In this document: piece by piece, positions 1-8,478 of the stretch | Position numbering within the stretch: the first letter of the stretch is position 1 | Layout: each line of letters starts with the position of its first letter | From: Butyribacter intestini | Lineage (GTDB): Bacteria > Bacillota > Clostridia > Lachnospirales > Lachnospiraceae | Direction of reading: 5' to 3' | Assembly: GCA_001414325.1 (NCBI GenBank) | Contig: LLKB01000001.1 | Location: 398,437 to 443,436 of the forward strand | Length of the DNA stretch: 45,000 nucleotides | The notes under the pieces: model-generated | What the model was told of the DNA's origin: nothing | Databases searched by the model: none | What the model saw: only the letters and a program-made list of their open reading frames with translations | Translations under genes and position numbers: made by a program

Positions 1-111
1 CACAGATAATCAGTGTCCCAAGGAGGAATACATTCTTTGTCCTATCCTAAGAGATGATACCTTATGTTTTATCTGGTGTCTATCAGGAACCGTCAGACAT
101 GATCATTATTA

Positions 112-155
112 CGGATAACATCTGATGAAGGAAGAATCCCTTCTTCTGTTATCTG
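112..155 (+). promoter_or_regulatory. Hairpin in the parA upstream region
   Basis: A 9-bp stem (CGGATAACA with TGTTATCTG, one G-U pair) encloses an inner GAAG/CTTC helix. No T-run follows, so it does not look like a terminator. It lies about 70 nt before the parA start. The rest of bases 1-223 has no ORF of note. Bases 10-80 share scattered blocks (AGTGTCC, TCCTATCCT, GATACCTT, GGTGTC) with the region upstream of the SASP gene at 8941-9015. Function unknown. Confidence 0.4.
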
Positions 156-223
156 ATTTATAGAAATTTATTAACCAAGTAGTCTTGTTTGACTACATCA
201 TTATTATACTAGGGGGGATTAAA

Positions 224-976
224 ATGGCAATCACATTTGTTGTGGCAAATCAAAAAGGTGGAATAGGAAAGACAACAACAGCGACTACGATCGCAGGAAT
301 ACTCGGAAAGAAATATAAGACACTTCTTATAGATGCTGACCCGCAGGGCAACAGCAGTGCTACATATCAGGCAAAGATAAAAGACCAGGCAACACTTTAT
401 GATGTAATGGTCGATTCAGACCGCATACCTTTAGAGGAGGCAGTACAGCATCTTGACAACGGAGATATAGTGGCATCGGACCCATTGCTCATAAAAGCGG
501 AGAAACTGCTTGACGGTGATGTTGAAGGACTTTACAGATTAAAAGATGCTATCGAGGAAGTTGAAAGCTATGATTATATCATAATTGATACGGCTCCGGC
601 TCTCGGCGTTGTATTATACAACAGTCTTATAGCGGCAGACAGAGTTATCATTCCGATTACGGCGGATGCGTATTCATTACAGGGAATAAACCAGCTTTAC
701 AGTACGATAAAAGCCGTACAGAAAAGACAAAATCCGTCATTAAAGATAGAGGGACTTTTGCTTGTAAAATATTCAGGACGCTCAAATCTTGAGAAAAATA
801 TGCTTGAGGAGCTTAAGAAAACGGCAGAGAGCATGGGGACAAAACTATTTGAGACAAAGATAAGAGAGTGCGTGAAAACAAAAGAAGCACAGACAGCAAA
901 CAAGCTTCTTATAGATTACGCTCCAAACTGCACGACCATGCAGGATTATAATGAATTGGTTAAGGAGATAGTCTGA
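224..976 (+). CDS. ParA/Soj-family ATPase
   Basis: This is a ParA/MinD-type P-loop ATPase of 250 residues, the class that positions chromosomes, plasmids or large protein assemblies by ATP-dependent dimerisation on DNA or membrane. The deviant Walker A motif KGGIGKTT is at residues 11-18. DADPQGN (switch I) and a Walker B-like IIIDTAP block follow, as in Soj. I start at ATG 224 behind the strong AGGGGGGATT site; an in-frame ATG at 185 has no ribosome site and would add 13 residues rich in Ile. No ParB partner follows; the next gene is a histidine phosphatase, so this is probably not the main chromosomal parAB locus. It may be an orphan ParA serving a cargo encoded elsewhere. The family is certain, the role is not. 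Confidence 0.93.
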   Translation: MAITFVVANQKGGIGKTTTATTIAGILGKKYKTLLIDADPQGNSSATYQAKIKDQATLYDVMVDSDRIPLEEAVQHLDNGDIVASDPLLIKAEKLLDGDVEGLYRLKDAIEEVESYDYIIIDTAPALGVVLYNSLIAADRVIIPITADAYSLQGINQLYSTIKAVQKRQNPSLKIEGLLLVKYSGRSNLEKNMLEELKKTAESMGTKLFETKIRECVKTKEAQTANKLLIDYAPNCTTMQDYNELVKEIV

Positions 977-995
977 AAATTTTCAATTTTCAGAC
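971..995 (+). repeat. Post-stop hairpin after parA
   Basis: GTCTGAAAAT pairs with ATTTTCAGAC, a perfect 10-bp stem that overlaps the parA stop codon. The same ATAGTCTGAAAA-type start appears just after folE (18791) and, with one mismatch, after the AAA+ ATPase gene (29391). No long T-run follows. It may act in mRNA 3-prime end protection or weak termination, which is inference. Confidence 0.45.
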
Positions 996-1043
996 GCAAG
1001 ATTTGTGCAAAAGAAAACGCAAGAATGGAGATAGTGTAAAATT

Positions 1044-1589
1044 ATGTCAAAACTATACTTTACAAGACACGGACAGACAATATGGAATGTTGAGGGCAAA
1101 GTCTGTGGAGCAACGGATATTGAGCTTACTGAGCTTGGGCACGAGCAGGCAAAAGAACTTGGTGAGCATATAAAAGCAGATAAGGACACAAAAATAGATG
1201 AGATAGTGGCATCACCGCTCGTAAGGGCAAAAAATACAGCCGAACATATCTCTGGGATAACAGGAATTCCTATGCACACGGATATGCGTGTCATTGAGCA
1301 GAATTTTGGAAAATATGAGGGCGGCGGCAGACGCAGCGAAGAATTTACGGCAGCGAAAAATCATTTCGTTGACAACTTTGACGGTGGAGAGTCCATGTTA
1401 AAAGTTGCGGCAAGAGTTTATAATATATTGGATGAGATGAAAAAGGACAAGGATAAGACTTATCTTATCGTAGCTCACAACGGCATAGCAAGAATTGTAA
1501 ATTCTTATTTTTACGATATGACAAATGAGGAGTTTGCATCGTATGGGATAAAGAACTGTGAATTGCTTTGTTATGAATTTAAGGATTGA
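1044..1589 (+). CDS. Histidine phosphatase (phosphoglycerate mutase family)
   Basis: A 181-residue member of the histidine phosphatase superfamily. The phospho-accepting histidine is H9 in the TRHGQT motif, and a second catalytic histidine sits in IVAHNGI near residue 145. Such proteins act on small phosphorylated metabolites or dephosphorylate proteins; members called cobalamin alpha-ribazole phosphatase (CobC) and PhoE-type phosphatases have the same size. The short length, without the insertion of cofactor-dependent glycolytic mutases (about 230-250 residues), argues against true GpmA. The gene lies 67 nt after parA and may share its transcript. Substrate cannot be read from sequence. Confidence 0.9.
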   Translation: MSKLYFTRHGQTIWNVEGKVCGATDIELTELGHEQAKELGEHIKADKDTKIDEIVASPLVRAKNTAEHISGITGIPMHTDMRVIEQNFGKYEGGGRRSEEFTAAKNHFVDNFDGGESMLKVAARVYNILDEMKKDKDKTYLIVAHNGIARIVNSYFYDMTNEEFASYGIKNCELLCYEFKD

Positions 1590-1621
1590 TAATAAGTTTT
1601 AAAATATCAGATAAGAATAAT

Positions 1622-1664
1622 GTATGCTCGAAATTCTTCGTTTTGAGAAGATACTGAGAGCACA
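1622..1664 (+). repeat. 5-prime UTR hairpin, copy 1 (before nfo)
   Basis: An imperfect palindrome with TGCTCG on the left and CTGAGAGCACA on the right around the core AAATTCTTCGTTTTGAGAAG. It ends 23 nt before the nfo start, with the AAGGAGG ribosome site between. Related copies stand at 8899-8940 and 36174-36217, at nearly the same distance from a start codon. Confidence 0.6.
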
Positions 1665-1687
1665 TAATACTCACAAGGAGGAAATCC

Positions 1688-2521
1688 ATGTATTATATAG
1701 GAAATCATTTATCAGCATCAAAAGGCTTTGCAGCAATGGGCAGGGCAGCCGTGAAACTTGGTGGCAACACTTTTGCATTTTTCACGAGAAATCCCCGTGG
1801 CGGAAAAGCAAAAGCAATAGACGAAAAAGATATTGAAAAATTTCTTGCCTTTGCAAAAGAGCATGAATTTGGAAAGATAGTTGCACATGCTCCATATACG
1901 ATGAATCTCTGCTCGGCAAAAGAGGATATACGAAAATTCTCAAAAGAAATGATAGCGGATGACATGAAGCGGATGGAATATATTCCGGGCAATTATTATA
2001 ATTTTCATCCGGGTTCACATACGGGACAGGGCGTGGAGACGGGAATAGAATATATCGCACAGACATTAAATGAGATAATTACACCTGAGCAGTCAACAAC
2101 GATACTTCTTGAGACAATGGCGGGCAAAGGAAGTGAGATAGGAAGAAACTTTGAGGAAATAAGAACGATAATAGACAAAGTGGAACTTGATGATAAACTC
2201 GGTGTATGCTTTGATACCTGCCATGTATGGGATGCAGGCTACGACATAGTAGATAACCTTGACGGAGTATTAGAGGAGTTTGACAAAGTCATAGGTCTTG
2301 ATAGATTAAAGGCGGTTCATTTCAATGACAGTATGAATGTCTGCGGTTCACACAAAGACAGACATCAGAAGATAGGGCAGGGAAATATAGGGGCAGAAGC
2401 CATGAAGCGTGTAGCACTTCACCCTGTATTAAAGGGCAAGCCGTTTATACTTGAGACACCAAATGACGATGAGGGTTATGCGGCAGAGATAGCAATGTTT
2501 AAGGAATGGATGGGTGAGTGA
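1688..2521 (+). CDS. nfo: Endonuclease IV (AP endonuclease)
   Basis: Endonuclease IV cuts DNA 5-prime to abasic sites in base excision repair and uses a three-metal centre in a TIM barrel. The 277-residue length matches the family (about 280). Recognisable metal-ligand blocks appear in order: NFHPGSHTG (residues 102-110), LLETMAGKG (about 142), [11 protein letters not shown] (about 178), VHFNDS (about 214), [11 protein letters not shown] (about 227) and ILETP near the C terminus. The ATG at 1688 is chosen because AAGGAGG stands 6 nt upstream; it is the start that gives the normal YYIGNH N terminus. The stop overlaps the start of the next gene (TGATG), so the two are translationally coupled. 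In spore formers Nfo repairs abasic sites during germination, which is family knowledge. Confidence 0.97.
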   Translation: MYYIGNHLSASKGFAAMGRAAVKLGGNTFAFFTRNPRGGKAKAIDEKDIEKFLAFAKEHEFGKIVAHAPYTMNLCSAKEDIRKFSKEMIADDMKRMEYIPGNYYNFHPGSHTGQGVETGIEYIAQTLNEIITPEQSTTILLETMAGKGSEIGRNFEEIRTIIDKVELDDKLGVCFDTCHVWDAGYDIVDNLDGVLEEFDKVIGLDRLKAVHFNDSMNVCGSHKDRHQKIGQGNIGAEAMKRVALHPVLKGKPFILETPNDDEGYAAEIAMFKEWMGE

Positions 2522-3177
2522 TGGAAAGAAATGTAGACATGGCTCAAATTTCTGACGGAAAAAAATATACATCAAATGACCTTGCAAAACTTGGATGCGG
2601 AGATTGTGCAGGATGCAGCAAATGCTGTCACGGTATGGGTGAGTCGATAATACTTGATCCCTATGATATATACAGCCTTACCACAAATTTAGAAACAACA
2701 TTTAGTGAACTTATCAAAGATAAACTTAGTCTGTCAGTCGCCGACATGATTATATTACCACATCTTAACTTAAAAGCAGCCGATGAAGGCTGCCTTTTCC
2801 TTGATGAGAATGGCAGATGCAGCATACATTCATTCAGACCGGGGATATGCAGGCTTTTTCCGCTTGGCAGGATTTATGAGGATGAAAGTTTTAGCTATTT
2901 TTTGCAGGTAAACGAATGTGCAAAGCAAAATAGGACAAAAGTAAAGATAAAAAAGTGGCTCTCAATACCAAATCTCAGCCAGTATGAAAGTTATATAAAT
3001 ACATGGCATTATTTCCTTAAGAATATGAAAGCCTTTCTTGAAGAACAGAATAATGATGAGATGGCGAAAAAAATCAATCTTTATATATTGAAAATATTTT
3101 TTGAAGAACCATATAATAATGAAGATTTTTACACACAATTTGAAAATCGTATGCAGAGGATGCAGCAGATTTTTTAA
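2521..3177 (+). CDS. YkgJ-family cysteine cluster protein
   Basis: A 218-residue protein of the YkgJ/CxxCxxCC family, predicted to chelate zinc or an Fe-S centre. The N-terminal part shows CGDCAGCSKCCHG (near residues 26-38), and the second cluster reads CLFLDENGRCSIHSFRPGIC followed by RLFPLGR. These two clusters define the family. The C-terminal 70 residues are charged and poorly conserved. An ATG at 2521 overlaps the nfo stop as TGATG; a GTG at 2518 is also in frame but less likely. The biochemical role of the family is not established, and coupling to nfo and the LD-carboxypeptidase gives no clear hint. Confidence 0.88.
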   Translation: MERNVDMAQISDGKKYTSNDLAKLGCGDCAGCSKCCHGMGESIILDPYDIYSLTTNLETTFSELIKDKLSLSVADMIILPHLNLKAADEGCLFLDENGRCSIHSFRPGICRLFPLGRIYEDESFSYFLQVNECAKQNRTKVKIKKWLSIPNLSQYESYINTWHYFLKNMKAFLEEQNNDEMAKKINLYILKIFFEEPYNNEDFYTQFENRMQRMQQIF

Positions 3178-3191
3178 CAGGGGGATAGAGA

Positions 3192-4241
3192 ATGAAGATA
3201 CCTGAGAGTTTAAAATTGGGCGGTACGATTGGTTTTGCCGCTCCTTCGTTTGGATGCAATATTGAGCCATACAAAACGGCTTTTAATAATGCACTTAAGA
3301 CATTTGAAAAAATGGGTTATAAAACAAAGTTAGGGCAGAATTGTTATGCCGGGGATGGTATTGGTATAAGCAATACACCTTTAAAGTGTGCAAAGGAGAT
3401 AAATTCTTTTTTGTGCGGAGAGTACAATGAGGAGATTTCTGCTCTTTTTTCATGCGGCGGAGGGGAACTTATGTGTGAGATATTGGATGATGTGGATTTT
3501 GATAAGATAAAAAAATCAAAACCTGTGTGGTTCTTAGGTTATTCGGACAACACTAATCTTACATTTCTATTGCCGACTATATGCGATATAACAGCTATCT
3601 ATTCGCCATGTGCACCTGCATATGGAATGGAGCCGTGGCATCCGTCGCTTAAAGATACTTTTGAACTGCTTACCGGAAAGTCAAATATGGCACATGGTTA
3701 CGATAAGTGGGAGAAAGAGTCGTTAAAAAATGAAGAAAATCCACTTGTGCCATACAATGTAACGGAAAAAACTGAGATTAAAAAGTTTGGTGCCGGTAAA
3801 GATGATGCAAAAACAGAAATTTCAGGCAGACTTATCGGTGGCTGTCTTGACTGTCTGTCAAACCTTGCAGGTACAAAGTTTGATAAGGTATCGGATTTTA
3901 ACGAAAAGTATAAAGAGGATGGTATCATATGGTTTATGGAGTCATGCGACTTAAATCCGATGGCAATAAGACGGGCAATATGGCAGCTTGACCATGCAGG
4001 CTGGTTTAAATATGTCAAAGGTTTTCTTATAGGAAGACCGCTGTGTCTTGATGAGGAGATATTGGGTGTGGACAGATACAATGCGGTATATCCACTTCTT
4101 GAAAAATACAATGTACCGATAATAATGGATCTCGACATAGGACATACAGCACCGATGATGCCGATCGTTTCGGGAGCAAAAGCAGAGATAGTTGTAGAAA
4201 AAAACAGCATAAAGATACATTACAAAGAGCTTGAAGTGTAA
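3192..4241 (+). CDS. LD-carboxypeptidase (peptidase S66, MccF-like)
   Basis: An S66-family serine peptidase of 349 residues. LdcA members remove the terminal D-Ala from cytoplasmic murein tetrapeptides during wall recycling; MccF members hydrolyse toxic peptidyl-nucleotides such as microcin C7. The catalytic triad is visible: S118 in GYSDNT, E250 in MESCDLNP and H318 in DIGHTAP. No signal peptide is present, so it acts in the cytoplasm. RBS GGGGGATAG stands before ATG 3192, 14 nt after the preceding gene, which suggests one operon from nfo onward. The length and the ESCDLNP loop fit MccF-like members somewhat better than E. coli LdcA (304 residues), so peptide-antibiotic immunity is possible. 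Confidence 0.92.
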   Translation: MKIPESLKLGGTIGFAAPSFGCNIEPYKTAFNNALKTFEKMGYKTKLGQNCYAGDGIGISNTPLKCAKEINSFLCGEYNEEISALFSCGGGELMCEILDDVDFDKIKKSKPVWFLGYSDNTNLTFLLPTICDITAIYSPCAPAYGMEPWHPSLKDTFELLTGKSNMAHGYDKWEKESLKNEENPLVPYNVTEKTEIKKFGAGKDDAKTEISGRLIGGCLDCLSNLAGTKFDKVSDFNEKYKEDGIIWFMESCDLNPMAIRRAIWQLDHAGWFKYVKGFLIGRPLCLDEEILGVDRYNAVYPLLEKYNVPIIMDLDIGHTAPMMPIVSGAKAEIVVEKNSIKIHYKELEV

Positions 4242-4267
4242 AAACATCTGTTAGACTTAAAATTATG

Positions 4268-4481
4268 TAGGTAATTGCGAAACTAATTATATGTTGTGTT
4301 AATTGCACAGATATAACAAATAATATCGTCGGCACGCTTTCGCTATGTTGTCGTTCGTAGCAGTACACAAATCAGCAAAAAACGCTGATTAAGTGCTGAC
4401 GACGACAAAACTGCCGACTAACTCTATTTTGTTATATCTGCACAATTTAACCGCAGATTATGATAGTTTCGCAAACGCCTA
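4268..4481. mobile_element. MITE family A, long copy 1
   Basis: A 214-bp non-coding element bounded by imperfect 18-bp inverted ends (TAGGTAATTGCGAAACTA and TAGTTTCGCAAACGCCTA). Inside it, between two TTAA/TTTAA sites, lies a second palindromic element starting TTGCACAGATATAAC and ending GTTATATCTGCACAA. The same composite recurs at 20571-20783 with very high identity, while shorter copies at 34078-34143 and 44618-44693 lack the inner part. It abuts the nudC ribosome site. No transposase is in the window, so movement would need one in trans. Confidence 0.85.
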
Positions 4482-4512
4482 TTAAAATTATGCTTTGAAA
4501 GGATTGAAACAA

Positions 4513-5418
4513 ATGATACAGGATATAAAGCCACACATATTTCACAACGAGTTTAAAAATCTGAAACCGGATGCAAACGATAAGGCAATAGTGTTTGATG
4601 GAAAGAATTTTCTTGTAAAAAGGGATGAGGATAACACTTTGCATATGCCTGGATGTAGTGATATTGAGGGGGATTATCAGTATGTATTTTCTGTTGATGA
4701 TACGAGATATTTTCTTTTTAAAGGCTGGGAATATGCTGAAAGAGAGGGAGAGGTTGAACATTATATAAGAAGATATGAAAAACATCTTGAGGGATTTAAG
4801 TTTGAAAATATACAAAATTTAAGACAGCTTACATCAAAAGAGTTATGTTTTGCGGTAATGACTGCATGGCATCTTAATGTCTGGTACAGGGACAACAGAT
4901 ATTGCGGGCGCTGTGGAGCAAAAACACTTCACGACATAAAAGAAAGAATGGTTCGCTGTCCGAAGTGCGGAAATATGATATTTCCCAAAATTGCTCCGGC
5001 AGTTATCGTGGCTCTGACGCATGGCAACAAGATACTTCTTACAAAGTATGCGGCAACAAGAGATTATAAAAAATATGCACTTATTGCCGGATTTGTGGAG
5101 ATAGGAGAAACTGTGGAGGAGACGGTTGAAAGAGAAGTGATGGAGGAAGTAGGTCTTAAAGTGAAAAATCTGCGTTATTATAAGAGTCAGCCGTGGGGAT
5201 ATGACAGTAATGTGCTGATGGGATATTTTGCGGAACTTGATGGAGACGAAAGCATCACAATGGATACGGAAGAACTCTCAAAAGCACAGTGGTTTGCAAG
5301 GGAAGAAATGCCTGCACATAATGACGGCATAAGCCTTACAAGAGAGATGATGGGCGTATTTGAAAATAAAGTAAAGTACGAGGAATTTATGAGGAGTGCA
5401 ACTCCGCTAATTTTTTGA
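4513..5418 (+). CDS. nudC: NADH pyrophosphatase (Nudix, NudC type)
   Basis: NudC hydrolyses NAD(H) to nicotinamide mononucleotide and AMP and, in other bacteria, removes NAD caps from RNA. Of 301 residues, the first 125 form the degenerate N-terminal domain. A zinc ribbon follows with C131, C134, C149 and C152 (CGRC and CPKC). The Nudix box runs from GFVEIGETVEE to REVMEEVGL near residues 195-217. The NudC signature SQPW follows, here continued as GYDSN rather than the usual PFPxS. I start at ATG 4513 behind AAAGGA; the upstream TTG at 4495 would overlap that site. The gene begins 32 nt after a MITE, so the element has replaced or reshaped its promoter region. Confidence 0.95.
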   Translation: MIQDIKPHIFHNEFKNLKPDANDKAIVFDGKNFLVKRDEDNTLHMPGCSDIEGDYQYVFSVDDTRYFLFKGWEYAEREGEVEHYIRRYEKHLEGFKFENIQNLRQLTSKELCFAVMTAWHLNVWYRDNRYCGRCGAKTLHDIKERMVRCPKCGNMIFPKIAPAVIVALTHGNKILLTKYAATRDYKKYALIAGFVEIGETVEETVEREVMEEVGLKVKNLRYYKSQPWGYDSNVLMGYFAELDGDESITMDTEELSKAQWFAREEMPAHNDGISLTREMMGVFENKVKYEEFMRSATPLIF

Positions 5419-5766
5419 CAATATGCAGAGTAAAAAATTGTATTGACAATATTTGTATTTGCGGCAAGTTTTAAAGTAAGCATTTTAGACTTTGCAATAA
5501 AAATTAAAAAATGAAGATTAATATAAAAAACAATCTGAGAATATTTTTTATAAATAAAAGCATACAAAAACGAATATAAAATATAAAAATGGTACATCAT
5601 ATTTTTAAGATGAATAAAAACAGCACAACGAATAATTCATAATAATTATGAAAGTTTCGCAAATATTTATTCTCGCAAAGGCAAAGTTCGGTTGGAACAA
5701 ATAAAAATGTCTACCGGAACACGCCTGTGGGGAATTTGATTTGTTTTAAAATATGGAGGTGCCATT
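5419..5766 (+). promoter_or_regulatory. AT-rich spoVA upstream region with a candidate sigma-G promoter
   Basis: This 348-nt stretch has no ORF. GAATA at 5539-5543, then 17 nt, then CATACAA at 5561-5567 resembles the sigma-G pattern (GHATR, 17-18 nt, CATNHTA), with one mismatch in the -10. The spoVA operon is under sigma-G in known spore formers. Bases 5649-5668 (GAAAGTTTCGCAAATATTTA) match one end of MITE family A without a partner. The GGAGG site before spoVAD lies at the right edge. Confidence 0.4.
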
Positions 5767-6816
5767 TTGGAAAAACAGATTGGAAAACAGAGCGTAAGGT
5801 TTGAAAATCCGCCATATATTGTCTCATCGGCAGCGATAGTAGGTCAGAAAGAAGGGGAAGGACCTTATGCGAAATTTTTTGATGAGATATTGGGTGATGA
5901 CAAAGCAGGATGTGAGAGCTGGGAAGAAGCTGAGGGAAAAATTCAGGAGATGGCTGCAAACAAGGCATTGTCAAAGGCAGGTATGGAAAATAAGGATATA
6001 AGATACATTATAGCCGGAGATCTTCTCGGTCAGCTTATGGCTTCGTCATTTGGACTTATAAAACTGGAGATACCAATGTTTGGTGTGTACGGTGCGTGTT
6101 CTACAATGGGCGAGTCGATTTCCATCGCTTCAATGCTTGTTGACGGCGGATTTGCAGACAACATACTTGCAATAACATCAAGTCATTTTGCAAGTGCGGA
6201 AAAGCAGTTCAGATTTCCACTCGGATATGGAAACCAGAGAAAGAGGGCGGCGACATGGACGGTTACCGGAAGCGGTGCGGTAGTTATTGCTTCAAAGAAA
6301 ATGGCTGAAAAGGTCAATATGTCCGACAAAAATAAAGTTCATATAACAGGCATCACTACTGGAAAGATAGTAGACCTCGGTGTCAAGGATAGTATGAACA
6401 TGGGAGCGTGCATGGCACCGGCGGCGGGAAATGTCATTATCCGCAACCTTATTGATAACGGAAGAAAACCGGAATGGTATGACAAAATAATAACCGGTGA
6501 TCTCGGACTTGTCGGCAAGGATATTCTCTTAGATATAATGAGGAGTAAGGGGTATGATATAGCAGACAGATATATGGACTGTGGAATAGAGATATATTCA
6601 AGAGAGCAGAATATTCAGGCGGGAGGAAGCGGCTGCGGATGCAGTGCGACGATGCTTGCAGGTTATATTTTGAAAATGCTTGAAAGTGGAAAATGGCACA
6701 GGGTTTTGTTTGTACCGACAGGTGCATTGTTGTCACCGGTAAGTTTTAATGAGGGTGATAGTGTGCCGGGAATAGCCCATGCAGTAGTGCTTGAATGCGG
6801 TGAAACGGAGGTATAA
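5767..6816 (+). CDS. spoVAD: Stage V sporulation protein AD
   Basis: SpoVAD is a thiolase-fold protein that binds dipicolinic acid and helps import it into the forespore through the SpoVA complex at the inner spore membrane. The 349-residue protein begins EKQIGKQSVRFENPPYI and carries the typical YGACSTMGES block (near residues 111-120), FRFPLGYGNQR and TWTVTGSGA, and ends with GDSVPGIAHAVVLE. The start is TTG 5767, 7 nt after ATGGAGGTG; no better in-frame ATG exists. It is followed after 2 nt by spoVAE. The usual upstream spoVAC is missing here, which is odd for the operon. Confidence 0.96.
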   Translation: MEKQIGKQSVRFENPPYIVSSAAIVGQKEGEGPYAKFFDEILGDDKAGCESWEEAEGKIQEMAANKALSKAGMENKDIRYIIAGDLLGQLMASSFGLIKLEIPMFGVYGACSTMGESISIASMLVDGGFADNILAITSSHFASAEKQFRFPLGYGNQRKRAATWTVTGSGAVVIASKKMAEKVNMSDKNKVHITGITTGKIVDLGVKDSMNMGACMAPAAGNVIIRNLIDNGRKPEWYDKIITGDLGLVGKDILLDIMRSKGYDIADRYMDCGIEIYSREQNIQAGGSGCGCSATMLAGYILKMLESGKWHRVLFVPTGALLSPVSFNEGDSVPGIAHAVVLECGETEV

Positions 6817-6818
6817 AA

Positions 6819-7172
6819 ATGAACTATATACTTGCATTTGTTGTTGGAGGACTTATCTGTGTGGCAGTTCAGATTCTTATGGACAATACAAAACTTCTGC
6901 CGGGCAGGATAATGGTAATACTTGTATGTCTGGGAGCCGTACTTGGGGCAGTCGGCATTTATGAGCCTTTTTCAAAATGGGCGGGGGCAGGAGCAACAGT
7001 ACCGCTTCTTGGATTTGGCAATACACTTTGGAAAGGCATGAAAGAAGCAATAGACAAAGAGGGCTTTATCGGGCTGTTTAAAGGCGGTTTTACCGCCTGT
7101 TCCGTCGGGGTATCAGCGGCACTTATATTTGGATATGCCGCATCACTTATATTTAAGCCGAAAATGAAGTGA
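6819..7172 (+). CDS. spoVAE: Stage V sporulation protein AE
   Basis: A 117-residue integral membrane protein with about three to four hydrophobic segments (roughly residues 2-18, 27-48, 60-75 and 93-112). It matches SpoVAE, a component of the dipicolinate transport channel of the spore inner membrane. The conserved LLPGRIMVI, LLGFGNTLWKGMKEA and GGFTACSVGVSAA stretches are present. It starts directly after spoVAD with an AACGGAGGTATAAAA ribosome site, so the two are co-translated. A strong hairpin at 7225 ends the unit. Confidence 0.96.
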   Translation: MNYILAFVVGGLICVAVQILMDNTKLLPGRIMVILVCLGAVLGAVGIYEPFSKWAGAGATVPLLGFGNTLWKGMKEAIDKEGFIGLFKGGFTACSVGVSAALIFGYAASLIFKPKMK

Positions 7173-7224
7173 TATGAATTGTTTTAAATAAAAAAAATAA
7201 GAGAACAGGACAGCTTTTAGAAAA

Positions 7225-7271
7225 AAACTCACAATAATTTCTATAATATTTAGAAAATTATTGTGAGTTTT
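7225..7271. terminator. Terminator after spoVAE
   Basis: AAAACTCACAATAATTT pairs with AAATTATTGTGAGTTTT around a short loop. A-tract and T-tract flank the stem, so it can work on both strands. It separates the spoVA unit from the cobD-like gene. Confidence 0.75.
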
Positions 7272-7323
7272 ATGGATTTTAGGGTTAAAAAATAGTATAA
7301 TATACTTAAAATAATAAAGGCTG

Positions 7324-7358
7324 GCTATTTGTTTATGAGTAAAAACAAATAGCTTTTA
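7324..7358 (+). terminator. Hairpin with T-run ahead of the cobD-like gene
   Basis: GCTATTTGTTT pairs perfectly with AAACAAATAGC (11 bp) and is followed by TTTTATG. A TATAAT box at 7296-7301 lies just upstream, so a transcript from it would meet this hairpin before the coding region. It could be an attenuator or just the end of a small RNA; I cannot tell which. Confidence 0.5.
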
Positions 7359-7392
7359 TGGAGCAGCAGATTGCTCAGAAATGAGGACTAAA

Positions 7393-8454
7393 ATGTATTC
7401 AAAAGGACACGGCGGAAATATTTACGATGAAGCGATAAATTATGATTTCTCTGTAAATACTAATCCATTAGGAATGCCGGAAGATGTAAAAGAAAAATTA
7501 AAAGAAAATCTTGGAGATATATGTGAGGTATATCCGGAAGAAACCTGCTATGAACTCAGAAAATCCATTTCACTTAAAGAAAACATAAGTGAACATCAGA
7601 TTATATGTGGAAATGGTGCTTCTGAGCTTATTTATGGACTTGTAAGAGCGATAAGACCCCAAAAAGCACTTGTTGTTGTGCCAAGCTTTTCGGAATATAT
7701 AAGGGCACTCAGGGCAGAAGATACACAGATGGTATATTATCATCTTGCACCTGAGAGGGATTTTATAGTAGCGGAGGATATAATGTCATATCTGACTCCG
7801 GACATTGATATGGTATTTTTGTGTAATCCAAACAATCCTACAGGAAAGCTAATAGATCCTGATCTGATGCTTGATATTATTACATATTGCAGAATGAACC
7901 AGATATATGTAGTGATAGATGAGTGTTTTATGGATTTTGTAAAAGACTGTCAAAAGCATACCAGAAAAGGTCTTATACCGTACAATCCATATGTTGTCAT
8001 ACTTAATGCACTCACAAAATTATTTGCATTTCCAGGTATAAGGATAGGATATGCGATGACAAGTGATGCTGATCTGATACACGCAGTCAATGCACAGCTA
8101 CCTTCATGGAATGTCTCAGCGGTGGCACAGCTTGCGGGTAAGGAGGTTGTTCATCATGAGGAGTATGTCGAGGAGTCGAGAAAATATGTTTTTAGGGAAA
8201 GAGAGTATATGTATGAGGAGATGAAAAAACTCGGACTTAAGGTCTACGAGCCGTCTGCAAACTTTATCTTTTTTAAGTCAGACATTCCTATGTATAAAAA
8301 ACTTCTTGAAAGACATATCCTTATAAGGAACTGTGATAATTTTGACGGTATCATGCACGGGTACTGCCGTGTTGCAATAAAGAAACATAATGAGAATGAA
8401 ATTCTGTTAAAAGAGATGGAAAACATTATAAACAAAAACATGGCTGTCACCTAG
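7393..8454 (+). CDS. CobD-like threonine-phosphate decarboxylase / HisC-type aminotransferase
   Basis: A fold-type I PLP enzyme of 353 residues. The start YSKGHGGN, the block FSVNTNPLG and the motif CNPNNPTGK are those of CobD (L-threonine-O-3-phosphate decarboxylase, which makes the aminopropanol arm of cobalamin) and the related histidinol-phosphate aminotransferases. The PLP lysine is K209 in ALTKLFAFPGIR, and the GHGGN N-terminal motif favours CobD. I use ATG 7393, which places GAGGA 6 nt upstream; ATG 7381 is an alternative adding four residues. No other cobalamin genes lie nearby, so the assignment rests on motifs only. The last codons run into the terminator stem. Confidence 0.85.
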   Translation: MYSKGHGGNIYDEAINYDFSVNTNPLGMPEDVKEKLKENLGDICEVYPEETCYELRKSISLKENISEHQIICGNGASELIYGLVRAIRPQKALVVVPSFSEYIRALRAEDTQMVYYHLAPERDFIVAEDIMSYLTPDIDMVFLCNPNNPTGKLIDPDLMLDIITYCRMNQIYVVIDECFMDFVKDCQKHTRKGLIPYNPYVVILNALTKLFAFPGIRIGYAMTSDADLIHAVNAQLPSWNVSAVAQLAGKEVVHHEEYVEESRKYVFREREYMYEEMKKLGLKVYEPSANFIFFKSDIPMYKKLLERHILIRNCDNFDGIMHGYCRVAIKKHNENEILLKEMENIINKNMAVT

Positions 8455-8478
8455 GAGGATTCCTACTAAGTGACAGCC
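8442..8478. terminator. Hairpin at the end of the cobD-like gene
   Basis: GGCTGTCAC pairs with GTGACAGCC (9 bp), with an inner TAGGA/TCCTA helix. The left arm encodes the last residues of the protein and the stop codon. The T-tract after it is poor. Confidence 0.6.

Noticed and set aside
185-223. N-terminal extension of the ParA frame
   Set aside because: No ribosome site, and the strong AGGGGGG site lies within it.
697-903. Many antisense ORFs opposite conserved genes (for example 697-903, 3698-4210, 36790-37374)
   Set aside because: They mirror the codon pattern of strongly conserved genes on the other strand and have no ribosome sites or recognisable domains.
4242-4500. CRISPR-like or rRNA-like origin for the repeated palindromes
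   Set aside because: Copies are dispersed singly with inverted ends, not spaced arrays, and have no similarity to rRNA.
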